DNA of 64,000 nt from Reticulitermes lucifugus (taxonomy: Eukaryota; Arthropoda; Insecta; Blattodea; Rhinotermitidae), in contig JAKCWW010000033.1 in assembly GCA_026260175.1 (NCBI GenBank), positions 3,493 to 67,492 of the forward strand, in the 5' to 3' direction. The position numbers and the translations under genes are program-made. Numbering within the stretch: position 1 is the stretch's first letter; every line of letters starts with the position of its first letter. The notes below the pieces were generated by a model. It was not told the origin of the DNA and made no database searches. It saw only the letters and a list, made by a program, of their open reading frames with translations. Of the stretch, positions 1 to 12,446 are shown piece after piece.

Positions 1-79
1 CATACATACATACATACATACATACACACATACATACATACGTACATACATACATACATACATTACATACATACATACA
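1..79. repeat. (CATA)n microsatellite
   Basis: Tetranucleotide repeat of the CATA/TACA type with a few interruptions. It begins at or before the window edge, so its true length is unknown. Confidence 0.95.
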
Positions 80-714
80 AACGCAGGCATATAGTTAACG
101 CGCACGCCTATGTCTGTATGCACTTATATTAGCATCTCCTTCCTTCGGCTCGCTTTTTATCGCGTCCCCCACAACTATAGTCCACCGTACAATCTACGAC
201 TATCATTCCTCATAAATTTTCTATCCTTGTATATAAACACCAGCGACCGATCTTGCTGTTAATGTATAGCTCTCCTCTGAAACACGGACACTTCAAGATT
301 CTCACTTTGCAACACAGAGACGAAGTTTTATGGTCTAAAGAGTTAAAAGCGACTGTAGACCCTTTTTCGCAAATAAGAATGGGATACATTTTAAGATCAA
401 CCGTAGAACAGATACACGCAGTAACCTACAACCAGTTGTCTATAACGTTAATAAAGGCTTATCGGGTCCACGAAACTAAAGAAGTTGCTGTTATCATTCA
501 CTTATACTACTGTAGCTAGTAACTGTAACAAATGTATTTTATATGAAGAGGGTTCAAGTTATAGCCACTGTCTTCTTATAACTCTGGCTGAAATGTAGAA
601 CAGCAATTTCCCGAGAGTCACTGGTCAGATCCCAGTAATCCACAGGCATTTTCCTCGCCTTACGTTAAGAAAAGAACACTCTCCTCATGCAGTATGCACG
701 GCTCTCTCCAATTC
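80..714. other. No recognisable gene
   Basis: Mixed AT-rich sequence. An 88-codon open frame at 253-519 shows no domain, no splice-supported continuation and no family resemblance that I recognise. I treat it as chance. Confidence 0.5.
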
Positions 715-985
715 CAACCCGGGATAATAAAATTTATCCTTATAACCTGCCACGAAGGCAGAGAGAGGGATTACGTAGAAGTATAGCTCTACTCTTTCTT
801 CAACCTCGATGCCAGATGGGGGTGGGTGGTTAATGTTACGTCCCTGCCGCTTTGCCTCCGGGAATGACCCGGTACCCAATGTATAGGAGGGTGGGTTGGC
901 CTCGAGGCTGGTCTGGACGGGGACGGGAAATCCCTGGATCGTCAAGCCGTAGCGAGTCGCTATAGAGACTACACTATCCCGGCAT
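715..985 (-). mobile_element. SINE C, tRNA-derived short retroelement
   Basis: Read on the minus strand, the segment aligns by eye with the copies at 61768-62035 and 61085-61300. Shared blocks are the CGACTCGCTACGG head, a CCCAGTCC or CCAACCCACC block, GGAGGTAAAGCGGC-like sequence, TTAACCACCCAC, and GAGGTTGA followed by GAGTAGAGCTA. The copies differ at many positions, so they are not recent relative to each other. SINEs do not code for protein and are moved by a LINE reverse transcriptase supplied in trans. Confidence 0.75.
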
Positions 986-2160
986 AAACCCGAGATAATA
1001 AACAGGTAAAATTTGCCGTTCACGTATAAAGCACTGCTTTCTGCCCCTTTGAACCGTCAAGTGGTCCGCATTTATGCTTCGTATTTGGAAGGTTCTAGGT
1101 TTAGAACTCCGTATGGAGTTCGGCTCTCCTACTTGTGGTTGTGCTTCCTTTCCTTTGGTGACTCCAAATAAGCCCAAAGCTCAAACTCGTCGGGCTACTG
1201 AACATTGAGCATTCCAGAACACCCTCCCCACAATTAATACTGACGCTACAAACCGAATAATCCGACTTATTCTTTATCTGTTTACACCCCATGTTGCAGA
1301 AATGCAGCCACCTCGTTAAATGGTCCATACCTGTACTGTGTATTCAGTAAAACTACTGATCCAAGTATCGCACTACAGTTGATATGTCATTGCACTGAAT
1401 CTACGGGTTTCTTCAAGAACACCTATTGTGATTGTGACAAGCCGCTTAGCAGCAAGAACATGTTGTCTCAGATAATGGAGGCAAGGCTCTAGCGACTAAA
1501 CCGTGAGACGTCTTTATCAGCGCCGCTATAAGATTGTCTGCTCTTGTTGTGGTTCATCTTTGCTTTCTTCTTTACACTGTTACAATCTACGAGAGTCTAA
1601 ACTGTTCCCATATTGGCAAAGAGGAAGCTGCAAGTTCGCTGACAATTTGAATAACATTCTTGAAGTCCTTGTACCACATTGAACCCCTATCCCCTTATCG
1701 CACAAGTCGAATTACAGTCTTCAACTTTAGTGCGATACTTGGAGACACCAGCGATATGAGCAAAGAAAAGGATTGGATGAGCGCCCCAAATGGGAAGACG
1801 CGACTGAGGGGGATTTGGGACACGAACAAGCGGTGGGAACTACGGGGAAGTGCTATTGACGGAATCAGTGTCGGGTCACAGCATAAAAAGGCATCGCTTC
1901 TTTGCTTCTTAAGCAGGAAGCAGGCAACGATTTTGTTAAAGTAACTTCTGGTTGTCACGCTTTATTTGTGTGTATTAATACCGACGCCCATTCCGCGTTG
2001 CTAGACATGACTTTGCCTTTTTCATACTTCCGTACTGACATGTTTAATGGGACCGAAATGAAGACGAACACTTACGGTGTTTGCGTCTGTATTCGTGAAT
2101 TTCTTACTTTTCATGATAGATTGTGAGCTAGTTACCGAAGCTTTCTTGTTTCTGTTCTTG
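986..2160. other. No recognisable gene
   Basis: Open frames up to about 94 codons occur on both strands, mutually overlapping, without recognisable motifs. I see no gene, RNA or mobile element that I can support here. Confidence 0.5.
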
Positions 2161-2167
2161 TCGTTAA

Positions 2168-2171
2168 GATG

Positions 2172-2202
<31 letters not shown>
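2168..2202. repeat. (GAT)n microsatellite
   Basis: Imperfect ATG/GAT triplet repeat directly upstream of the foldback element. One copy of the element's flanking direct repeat lies in its degenerate edge. Confidence 0.9.
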
Positions 2203-2310
2203 CATGCTTATGATGATTATGAGCTTCTTATCTTAGACACCCCGCTGTATTTACACAAGTCATAAAATATTTATGCCATCGACACAACTAATCATATTAT
2301 ATCATAAAAT

Positions 2311-2354
2311 GTAGCTACATGTTTCGACAAATTATATGGCCATCATCAGGCCAC
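2311..2354 (-). ncRNA. Minimal type I hammerhead-like motif, left arm
   Basis: On the minus strand the order is stem I strand GUGGC, core CUGAUGA, a stem II hairpin opened by U-GGC and closed by GUC, then GAAA, a 2-bp stem III (AC, loop AU, GU), unpaired A, and stem I partner GCUAC. Every core position of the hammerhead consensus is met, except that one extra U sits between CUGAUGA and stem II. Stem II is weak, about 3 bp including a G-U pair. Whether it cleaves is unknown. Confidence 0.5.
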
Positions 2355-2472
2355 TCGTGCACATAAAACCAAAATTACAATTGCAAATTTCATTTTGGGT
2401 CAGCATGAGATCAAGATCTCATTCCGACCCAAAATGAAATGTTCAATTGTAATTTTGGTTTTATTTGCAAGA

Positions 2473-2516
2473 GTGGCCTAAGGATGACCATACAATTGGT
2501 CGAAATATGTAGCCAC
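2473..2516 (+). ncRNA. Hammerhead-like motif, right arm
   Basis: This is the inverted partner of the left-arm motif. Stem I is GUGGC/GCCAC (5 Watson-Crick pairs), stem II is GACC/GGUC, GAAA is kept, and stem III is AU-AU-GU followed by A. The first core segment reads CUAAGGA, which departs from CUGANGA at the position normally G5, so this copy is probably inactive. The stems stay paired although the two arms have diverged in sequence. Confidence 0.45.
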
Positions 2517-2575
2517 ATTTTATTATAACAAAATTAGTTGTGTCGAATACGTAAATAATTTATGATGATTATGAG

Positions 2576-5500
2576 GATAATAAGACTTAACGCATTCGTT
2601 TCTCCGGCCTCTATCCATTCAAAACCAATAATTAAATTGTGCGTCCTTAAAACGTGTAACATCTCTTGCACGACAGCTCAGCATCTAACTACACAGGACT
2701 GCGCAACAATGAAAAAGCTGGCCATGTATTTATGCCGTGAGCGACAATCGATCCAGCAAACCCGGGATTCTAGTGGCCCAAAACTGTAGACAGGTTATTC
2801 AGCGCCATCAGCACAATTCTGATTGTCATAATATTATATTTACTGTTGTTAATTATAATTCACATTTTGTTGGCGGTTCTCCTTTGTTCATATTTCCTTC
2901 ACATTTTAAAAATATGATTTTCTCCTCATACTACAGTCAATAATGTACGGTGTTATTAAACAAAAACAGTAAATATGTACTGTAGGCACAGTACCAGTAG
3001 GGTCTGCGTAAGGCAGTTTGGAATAGTGAATACATTTATGATCTACAAATTAATCCAGGCGTCATAAAACAACTTTAATGACACAGACACTAAACGCTAA
3101 TACCATGAAGCACACTAGGTGTCATCCATTACTGCTCTCTATTGTAGCTGTAATTATTTTCACCACTTCTCCGTGAAACTACTTCAGCCCTCATAAACAA
3201 AATGTCAATTAATTGCACAGCCATGTTGTAAAACCGAGAATGCCTATGTCGTATAAATGCGCGACTAATATTCCCCTTGATTTCTTCTTTCATTCGTTTA
3301 TTTTGTGCGTACGTCACTCTTACCTTAAATTTCACGAGACACAATAATACAGGTTAACGTGGCAGTTCATAGGAAACTTTGATGTCCTCCCCTCAAAATG
3401 ACGTCCGCTTACGTCCGACCAGAAGACTACCCTTCAAATATTATTTATTCGCAATAATTTATTAAGCGCATTAATTTAACAAACTACAAGAGAAAAAAAC
3501 TAGATTAGTAAGATGTACTTCAATGTAGGACACGTGTTTTTCACACATACTTTTGTGGTTTTACAAACATAATTAGTCCCGTTCACAAACATCAAAACAC
3601 AAAATTACATAAATTAGCAATTTATTGTCAAACCCCCTACCCTGACGGTTGTGGCATCCATTGATGATACATAATACAGCGGTACTGAGTACAACCTGAA
3701 GTTAGTGATTTTACTTGTGTACTGTCCACATTCAGATACGAGTCTTCGCTGTTCAACTTAGCATCGTAAATAAGCCGTTTCGACAATACACGAATCTGCT
3801 CTTCTTGTAAGTGCAGCACGATTAATTCCATGTATGTCCTTCCATTAGCCTTGCATTTCCTGTTTTTACACTTAATATGAATGTATAAAACTGAATAACA
3901 TGTCTTTTTTCCATATCTGCGGTAAAGCCGGGACAAGGCATACCCAACACCTCTCTGTTGTCAGTGGGATTTATATTGCAGTCGAAACCAATTCAGCCCC
4001 CATAGAGCGCACAACATGCCATGCCAGGATATCGGATTCCTCGTGAACCTTGTCTGTCATCTGACGACCTCCATGCCTGGCATTTCGCAGACGTTTCCAC
4101 GTTACGGCAAGGAATGCTGTATGGTAGCCTGAGTAGCATAACGACAGCCGCATGCGACATTTCGACTGAACTTACAAATCAGTGCCGATTTATTGCTTCC
4201 CGTAAACTCCTGATATACTGTAAGTTCTCAATGACTGCTTCCCTAACTCCATGAATCACCAATTTCCTAATTCCACGCAAAAGAATCCTTCTTCAGAGTC
4301 ATTTAAGTTGGTCAATAAGTTCATCTCCGCTTACTAAAACTGATATCCATTATCGTATTAACAAGAACCTGCACTGGGCCATTTCCTGAACCAGATGAAT
4401 CGACATCACAAACTCGCATTCCATTTCCTTACGATTCATTTTAGTATTATCCTTCTATCATTGCATATATTTCTCAACAACCTTCGACTTTTTTCCCCGA
4501 CTTAAAATATGCACGCGTTTATCATCTCCAGCTCTCCCATGAATCTTACGTATGATACATTTTTCACGCTTCTTCCTCCCTTTGATGACTACAATGATAT
4601 TTGATAAAGCTTACAAAATATGAAGCTCCTCATTATGTAGTTTTCTCCTCCGCATTTTTTCTCAAAAAATATTCATCTGTGTTCTTCCAGTACGGTGTCA
4701 AGACACCAACTCTCACTCCCGTATTAAAGAAGAGACGGGTTTTATAGTACAATATTCAGGTTTCCTCCAACAGTTGGACTAAACACTTCACTCAACTAAT
4801 TCTCCACAAGAAGTAGGACGCGTTACTATTTTAGGGCGCCTATTGAAGGACCAGCAAGTAGGAATCTCAGTTTCAGCGTTTAATACGTTTCATCCGGCAG
4901 GTAGAAACAGACAAGCATCCAACTTCATTGCCGTTAATAAATCAACGCACATTTATTATTCAACATAAACCTCCTTCTCCCGCAATATCAGCGCTCCACC
5001 AAAACCCACATTTCAAAGAAACAGTTTCATCACGTCCCCTACGTGATATGTCGGCTTCCTTGATCAGCTCTTTCATGAATATTAAAAATATCATGTACTG
5101 AATATTGCTGCTGGTCTGAGATGAGGCGTCGACTCTTCATCGAGTCGATATGGTTTATTCAATTAGCCGTGCACACAGTCAAACTGGGTAAGTTAATTTT
5201 GCAGAGGCATCGGTTTTCATCTGCAGTTGCTCCATATTCATCTATCTGTAATCACAAAATCTGAGGTAGATCCAGACACGCGGAACAAATGTAAGAAACC
5301 AGTTGCAGCTTCGCGTATGTTTTGGAACATGGCTGGAATCGAAGCATGAGTTTGGATTCTATTGTATGAAAGCTATTACTTTTTCCTGCTAAATTACAGA
5401 TATCATGACATCAGACGTAGTTAAACATTTACTCACATACTTAGCAATAATCATGTAAATTAGGTTAAAGGAAGATGAATGGGACAATAAAATTTATATA

Positions 5501-8500
5501 CACTTAAAATGGTGTTGTAATAACAATGACAATTGTAAACATAATTCTCTGACATAAAAAGGACATTTAAAATATGTTTGCAGAAATAAAAAAATTATTC
5601 TTAAGTTTGGTCAAGAGTTTAAGTACACTGAAAGATTTTGTTTACTTACGTTCACTTCAATCTTCAATTTCTTATTGAACTCTATGCATTAAAAGCCCAT
5701 GAACAACCTGAAACCTAGGAGTATGAACTCCTGAGATCAACGAAAAATTAAAATTTTCCAACATGGAGAGTTCAACATTCAACTACGCTTGGTACAGTAA
5801 TCTTACTACTTAATGTAAGACTCTCAAAAGAAGGAAGAACAGTGATGTTAGAATTCCATGCCAATAAAAGAAATATCATTTTTGAGTCCATACGAATTAC
5901 AGAAATATGATAATAGCGAAAATATTCCGCCCTCGGACAGAGAGAGAGGCATAATATTATGTATCCACATAAAAGAAAGCCAAAGCCTGCAGAGTGTTGG
6001 ATCCAGACTGTGATGATAGGGGATAGAGCATGGAAATGTTTTTGTTGTCTAAGACATACTTCCCAAGAGATCACATTTACTTGGATAAAACCAGCAAGAA
6101 TTTGGGTTGGAAGACATCACCAAGTGCTAAGCGCCTGTATAAATCTAAATGAAGAAAAATGTGCACATAGCCAGTGCCTTCGGCTTTACCCGGTGTGTGG
6201 AGAAGGGAAGTTATTTCAAGATTCCGTATCTGATTGGCGCAATTTACTATGCGGCTTAACTTACATCCAAGTCCGGTTTACAGCCTTAGGAAAAGTTTGC
6301 CAGTAAAACGGCCTAATAAAACTAGCTGAAGTGGCAAACTGTCCGCTGTAGGGAACAAAACAATACGCACTCTACTTAATGCTTTAGAGTAGAAAACTTA
6401 GCAACGTTAATTCTATGCACTTGTCTGATAAATCCACCCCTTTAGTGTTTTACAGCAGCCTTCATTTAAATTTAAAAAGAGTCCGAAGCTTTTGTTCATT
6501 CCTTTCCACTTTTATTGACCTGAACTTTAGCAATAACGTAAACTGTGTACTGTTCAAAGAAGTATTTCTCGTTGAACAATATAATATGTCGACCATCAGG
6601 TGTGCGTTGTTCACAGTGTATTGCCATCACCCTCTCAGCTATCTTCAATGAACAGCACTTATATATTTGCACCATTCCATTCATTTGAATGATAAGATTG
6701 CTCTGAAATATCGATACCAATTCACCAAGCAGCAAAGCGTCACATCCCAGAATACCTTGATTTTCACATTCAGAAAAGTAATATCTTTAAATCTCATATT
6801 CTATTGCCATGCCTGAATGCACCAACCCTTCCTATTCACTAATATACTGTGTTGACAGCATAGGCGAATTATAATTATTTTTCAGATAGCTTAATAACAA
6901 CGTCTTACCGCCCACGTTCTTTACACCACAGTCAGAAACGATAATCATAGTTGCAAGTGGTTTATTGAAAATTATTTTTATTGTCAAAAAACAATGATTC
7001 TGACCTAAGGAATACATAAAAATCGCAATCGGAAAATAAATACGCTCCATAATTTTGAAAGATACTATGATGACTAGAGTACTGAGAGAATTAACTTCTG
7101 CTTAAAAATGTAACGAAATAGGCAATGTACATATAAGGTAATATTGTGGTGCTTTCGTGTAACCATTCTTGCAGTGGAAATTCAACATTGCGTTCTGTGT
7201 CTGTTGTTGAGCTGTACGTCACCGCCAACTATAAATATTGAGTGTTGCACAGCAATTATTTTATGGCAAATTTATGTCGCCGGCAAAAATAAGTACGTAG
7301 GTCTTCGTGTAAGGTGCCCGATGTTGAATTGAAACAAAAGAATATTCGTTTGCTCATGGCCTTCTTTAGACGTACAATTTGGCTAAACAGATCGCAATGG
7401 CAGATAAGTCGTTGCGCAGTTCCTCAATTTTTGTTAAGTGTTGCCGTATAACATTTTTAAGAGATCAGACGGAATTCATCAATTATGATGCAATAAGTAT
7501 TAAATATTAAGAGTGTGCGTCTGTATCCTTATCTTAGTTATCTAGCATGCAAATCGCATCTTTCCTCAATCGTATTACACTGTCACCTGTGGCCTGTCTG
7601 GCTCTACCGTATTTTATCCTCATTATCTCATAAATAGCACGATTTTCGCAAAAATATTATTGAAAAAAATATCACTGAAATGCTCTCTATAAGAACTACC
7701 TTCAGCTAAACTTATAATTGGCGTAAATACCAGGTAGAGGGTGGCTTTCTCGGCTCATCGCGTGTATTAACAGGACCACGAAAGAAGATCTCTCCTTTGG
7801 CCACTTGAATCACTACTGTCATTGTGGGCAGACTCACGGCTCTGTGTTGGTTACCGTACGCCTCTTTGCGTTATAGTTAAACCGATTAGAGAACATAAAA
7901 GCGGGATGTGGTTCCAGACAGGTGACCTCTAAGCCGATTTACAGAAGTTGGTTCTTGCTTTCTCTTTCCAGATTAGGTAGAATAATATACGTACGTAGCG
8001 ACGCAAATTTACGGAGGGAACGTGGGTGAACTGTGAACGTTTTTCCGGAAATGAAAATATAATAATCTTTAGAATTGACATATCTAAGCAGCTCTTAAAT
8101 AAATTCTATATCTACAGTTTCTAAACGGTCAGGTATGTTAAGTGAATAATTTACTTAATACATACAACATCAATGGAATACACTTGTCTCTGAACTGTGA
8201 ACTTCCTTGTGCCAGATCAGTTTAACTCACTATATTCTATCTCGCCTCTCTATCAAGGAATTTGAAGGACTTATTATTCGTTTCCATTACATATACTTAC
8301 TAAATACAGCTTTCAAAGTGTTTGATTTAAATACGCATACTTGAATTTTTATGTTTTTTGTCGTGCGTAACTTAAGAAGGATTCATGTCCCGAAAAAGTA
8401 GCTCTTCCAGTGACTAAAGAATTGTCTGCTTAGAAATTAATTCTGAATCGGAAAGAAACACAAAATATAATCCTGTAAGACATATGACGAAGAAGAAGCT

Positions 8501-9190
8501 TTAGAACTATATCGATATTCTAATGTAGAATAGTTTTCTTTGATGTTACTATTACGATCGTATTGCTATTTACATATTTTTCAGACGACGGATATGGCTC
8601 TCAGTATTCTGAAAGCCATCACAGCATGGTTCAGAGTTAGGACGCGTATAAAAACTTATGATACAGCTATCTAAAATAACACGCTTGTATTAAGAATTAT
8701 GTGTGATAGAGAGTTTTATATAAAAATGTTCAGTCACGTATGAATAATGAACAGAGGAAGAAACCAACGCGAGTTTTCATTATACACGTAGATCGCCTGA
8801 AGAAGAGATAAAGAATGACAGGGAGAAACAGATACGGAGGAGCAAACGATCCACAATGTGACACGACTTCATAACAACGAGTTCAGAGCAAAACACATAA
8901 AGTCGACTTCCCTGTTACACGGATTAAAATGAGTACCTGGTTACCAAATTAAAAGTGGGACATGCCAGCATGATGACTTTATTCGCTCAATACCTTAATT
9001 TGAGGGTAAGAAAGTAAGACAAAAACCACGTAAGAAAGCAGGATAAGAATTTAACGGAGTGGTTAAGCATTTACAAAACATATACGAGTATTTATACAAC
9101 AAATTCCAATATGACACTCTGTATGCGATTCTTAACCTACGTTCCTTCCTTAAGAAGAGAAAGTAGGCTTATACGTAGCCTAATCCTAAG
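2576..9190. other. 6.6-kb stretch without recognisable genes
   Basis: AT-rich sequence with no exon, RNA gene or family repeat that I can name. The longest open frames (3637-3936 on minus, 5959-6306 on plus, 5772-6074 on minus) show no domain and no low-complexity or codon pattern favouring translation. The pair at 5772-6306 is partly complementary. Host regulatory DNA may be present but I cannot identify it. Confidence 0.5.
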
Positions 9191-9191
9191 A

Positions 9192-9258
9192 CCCGAGATC
9201 GTAAAGCCTCGATAATGAGGAGGCCCTGGCCCACTAGGGGCTGTTGCGCCATGGGAAG
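9192..9258 (+). mobile_element. SINE A, 3' fragment
   Basis: Matches the 3' third of the SINE A copies at 20560-20625 and 46897-46955. Shared blocks are CGAGATCG, CCTCGATAATGAGGAGG-like sequence, CCCTGGCCCACTA and GGGCTGT followed by GCGCCATG. The tRNA-like head is missing, so this is a 5'-truncated or decayed copy. Confidence 0.75.
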
Positions 9259-11424
9259 GGAACCCTATGAGTTAAAATTCTGTCCATTCTGTCCATATAA
9301 AACAAGTTGTCCTTATAATCACCAGGTCAGGTGGTGCTTTAATGAACATTAGATTCGTCGTTATGATTTGCATCGTACTTTCGATAAAACGTATCTGCCA
9401 ATCGCAGCACTGCTTATTCTTCTAAGCTCTAACTCAGGCATGTTTCAACTTCACGGCGTGCACATTGAGAGAAACAGTAATTTCATAGCATCAGCCAAAA
9501 GCAGTAGTATATAACAGAGGAAAGGTTATCTGTAAAAATCACAGCCACAGATCGGAACCGTCAAATTCCGCTTCAAAACTTCTACAGGCTTTATACTGGT
9601 TATCAATAATGATTACTGTGAATGCACCAAATTTTTCTTGCTGCAAGAAAACAAAGGAGAAGGTTGGTTACTAAGGAAATAGGCTATTATAAATTCCTCA
9701 GTTTGTAGCCTGACGAATACATACCCTTTCTTGTGGTACTAAGCCACTAACGAACTTCCTGTACGAAAACAGCAACTGACACAGTCTGGCATCCATAGCA
9801 ACCACGCTGCACGTCATGTAACTGGGTCACTAAGTGGCCTATCTGTATGTCTGGCTGCAAACAGTGAGCTTCACGGTATTTTATATCTCGAGAAATTTTA
9901 GATATATGGAACGAAGAGGATCCCTGCCTCCAGTTGGTGTGCTTATGAGCACTTTATGATCCATGAAAGATCGTTTAACTCCGAACGACTGCCGACTAAT
10001 GTAGGGCATTATGGGATCTGCCGAACTTGCGTCTTGCCAACACGTACGACAAATGTTATGAGGCTTTGTTCCGAGCTATACAATCCCCAGACCGATGCAA
10101 ACACGTCTTCCAATGCAAACGAACTCATTTAAATTCGACCCTTCCACTTAAAGCTTCAAGAGCTGGCCAGCGCATAGGTCAGTTTCACCAAATACACACA
10201 ACTGAAGGAAGTTTTGGTATTTCGTGTTAAATAAGTGTTAACTGTGTGATGTCAATACAATATATTTTAACGCATTTCTGTCACTCGTTTGCGCTCCTAA
10301 GCTAAGGGCAATCCAGGGCTTCCACTTCGAATCTCTTTCGCAGAATTGATAACTACCTGCATTTTCTACGCCGTTACGTGTTGTCTTGAAGTTGTAAAGG
10401 CCTTTCAAAGAGCTTACCTCGTAATCAACTGGTCATATAATTATCGAAAATATTTACTATCTCGTAGACTAAATAATTTCACAGAAGTGTATCACTGTAC
10501 CTTTGATACGAAGGGAGTAAAAAGCTTTTATGTACTTTGTCAAATAATGTACACAAAATTGTTTGGAATAACTAAGAAACCTGAACATTTCTTATAACCA
10601 TGCTTGTCATAGGAGACTGATAAAAATTAAACCATTATACAGTTTCTCTACGATCATCTAGAAAGCTTAAAGTGGAGAAAAATTACATACAGAACTGTCA
10701 TGACAAACAAGTGAAATCCACATTGACGTTTTCAAGTTAATTCTGGTCGCAGTATTCAAAACTGTAAAATGCTAGACACATTAATACTTAATATCCCAAT
10801 AACAGTCATATTAAATATTGGATATTTACAAATATCAAAGTATAAACTTATTTTAAATATCAGAATACAGGAAAAAATAAAGATTGCCTAGGCAGTACTT
10901 TAAATAATAACATCCGCAATCATCCACATATGCATCTAGTAGGTCACCATTTCGCTAATTATGTAGTACACCCCGTATCGTTAAACACTACAAAACATTT
11001 TCGCGGCCCGCCCGTTGATAACCGTTCCCATGATGCACCACGATTAAAGTTTGTAGTTTATCGACTGCTGTTTCCACGCTGCCATGCATCAGACGATTGC
11101 AAGTCGATGGAATGCTCTCGGTGGAGACTGCAGGCCGCACTGAAACTTATGAATCATTAAATGACCCCAAATCTTTCTCGTTCTCGAGTAAATGTTTGCC
11201 TTTAACTCCAGTATTATTCTTAGTATTCTGTTTGCAGACACTTTAGTGCCTTACTTAATGCACCAAATTTTCCATTCCTACAAATCCCCAGGATAGCCCT
11301 ATATTACAATTTACACATTCACTTCAGCACTTGTGACACTATAATGCACACATTCTTCTCGGCTCTCATCGGAATTTACGCTGCAGGTACATCACAGAAA
11401 GTAAGCATCTAGCAGTTTCAAGTC
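9259..11424. other. No recognisable gene
   Basis: Only short unconvincing open frames (67 to 83 codons at 10027, 10346 and 10930). No repeats that recur elsewhere in the window were noticed. Confidence 0.5.
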
Positions 11425-11600
11425 TTCTGCGATGTTATGCCGTGCCGACTGAAAAATAGTTACCAAAGTTTCGGAGAAGTGTATTGTCACGTCTTCAGGA
11501 TCAATCACTGCAAGACTTGGACTACTTGAAGACAGATGCACTACACATCTCCGCAACGTCGGTAACTTACCCAGTCGACGTCAGCATTAGTGTCATTGTC
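11425..11600. mobile_element. Foldback element, family 2
   Basis: Two inverted arms of about 85 bp. The left arm contains ATGTTATGCCGTGCCGACTG and GTTACC near GTTTCGG. The right arm contains CAACGTCGGTAAC and AGTCGACGTCAGCATT in inverse order. The minus-strand left arm holds CUGAAGA and, further on, CUCCGAAAC, the hammerhead-like signature shared by about nine loci here. Arms are clearly diverged from each other. Confidence 0.6.
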
Positions 11601-11762
11601 AGAACCTAAAATCTCGCAAGAAGCATCTTACTTTTAATTAACAATACTCCCTGCAATGTTAAATCATAAACTTAATTTAATGAAAATGATTTAAGAGGGT
11701 GAAGGGCTACATGCTGCATGGGTGAGCTTCAATTCTTGACATCGGCAGGGGTTTGTCTCTTT

Positions 11763-12446
11763 GCAGCCACATTCATAATGGCTCTAAAGCCAGCACATTC
11801 TCCTGTAGCCTGCTGCCACAATCACATTGGCTCTGAAGCCAACAAATTCTCCTGTGGTTAGCTGCCACATTCATACTGGCTCTGAAGCCAACACATTCTT
11901 CTGTGGTTAGCTGTCAAATTCACACTGGCTCTGAAACCAACACATTCTCCTGTGGTTTGCTGCCACATTCACACTGGCTCTGAAGCCAACACATTCTCCT
12001 GTGGTTAGCTGTCAAATTCACACTGACTCTGAAGCCAACACATTCTTCTGTGGTTAGCTGCCACATTCACACTGGCTCTGAAGCTAGAACATTCTCTTGT
12101 GGTTAGCTGTCACACTCACACTAACTCTGAAGGCAGCACATTCTCTTGTGGTTAGCTGTCACACTCACACTGGCTCTGAAGCCAGCACATTCTCTTGTGG
12201 TTAGCTGTCACACTCACACTGGCTCTAAAGCCAACACATTCTCCTGTGGTTAGCTGTCAAATTCACACTGGCTTTGAAACCAACACATTCTCCTGTGTTT
12301 AGCTGCCACAATCACACTGGCTCTGAAGCCAGCACATTCTCTTGTGGTTAGCTGTCACACTCACACTGGCTCTGAAGCCAACACACTCTCATGTGGTTAG
12401 CTGCCACATTCATACTGCCTCTAAAGCCAACATATTCTCCTGTGGT
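11763..12446. repeat. 49-bp minisatellite, about 14 copies
   Basis: Consecutive units start with GCTGCCACATTCACACTGG and end with CTCCTGTGGTTA. Unit starts at 11763, 11812, 11861 and 11910 give an exact 49-bp spacing. Each unit holds the short palindrome TGGCT-CTGA-AGCCA. Copies differ at scattered sites (CCACATT versus TCAAATT or TCACACT; CTCCTG versus CTCTTG or CTTCTG), and some neighbouring copies share variants, which suggests block duplication. The unit is not a multiple of three and carries no open frame. Confidence 0.95.

Larger units (their letters stand above)
2208..2575. mobile_element. Foldback element with hammerhead-like arms and 16-bp target duplication
   Basis: A 16-bp direct repeat, TTATGATGATTATGAG, lies at 2208-2223 and again at 2560-2575. 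Between them is a long inverted repeat, roughly 2261-2412 paired with 2413-2564, with CGACACAACTAAT near each outer end and its centre at GAGATCAAGATCTC. Each arm carries a CTGATGA-hairpin-GAAA module read outward from the centre. A target duplication this long, from a microsatellite-like target, fits an element inserted by target-primed reverse transcription better than a cut-and-paste MITE. I infer a non-autonomous relative of Penelope-like elements. No coding sequence is present. Confidence 0.65.

Noticed and set aside
2208-2575. Ordinary MITE
   Set aside because: A 16-bp duplication and ribozyme-like arms do not suit the short fixed duplications of cut-and-paste transposons.
5959-6306. 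115-codon plus-strand frame as a gene
   Set aside because: No recognisable family; the overlapping antisense frame at 5772-6074 suggests chance openness.
11763-12446. CRISPR array
   Set aside because: Units are contiguous 49-mers without distinct unique spacers, in a eukaryotic setting.
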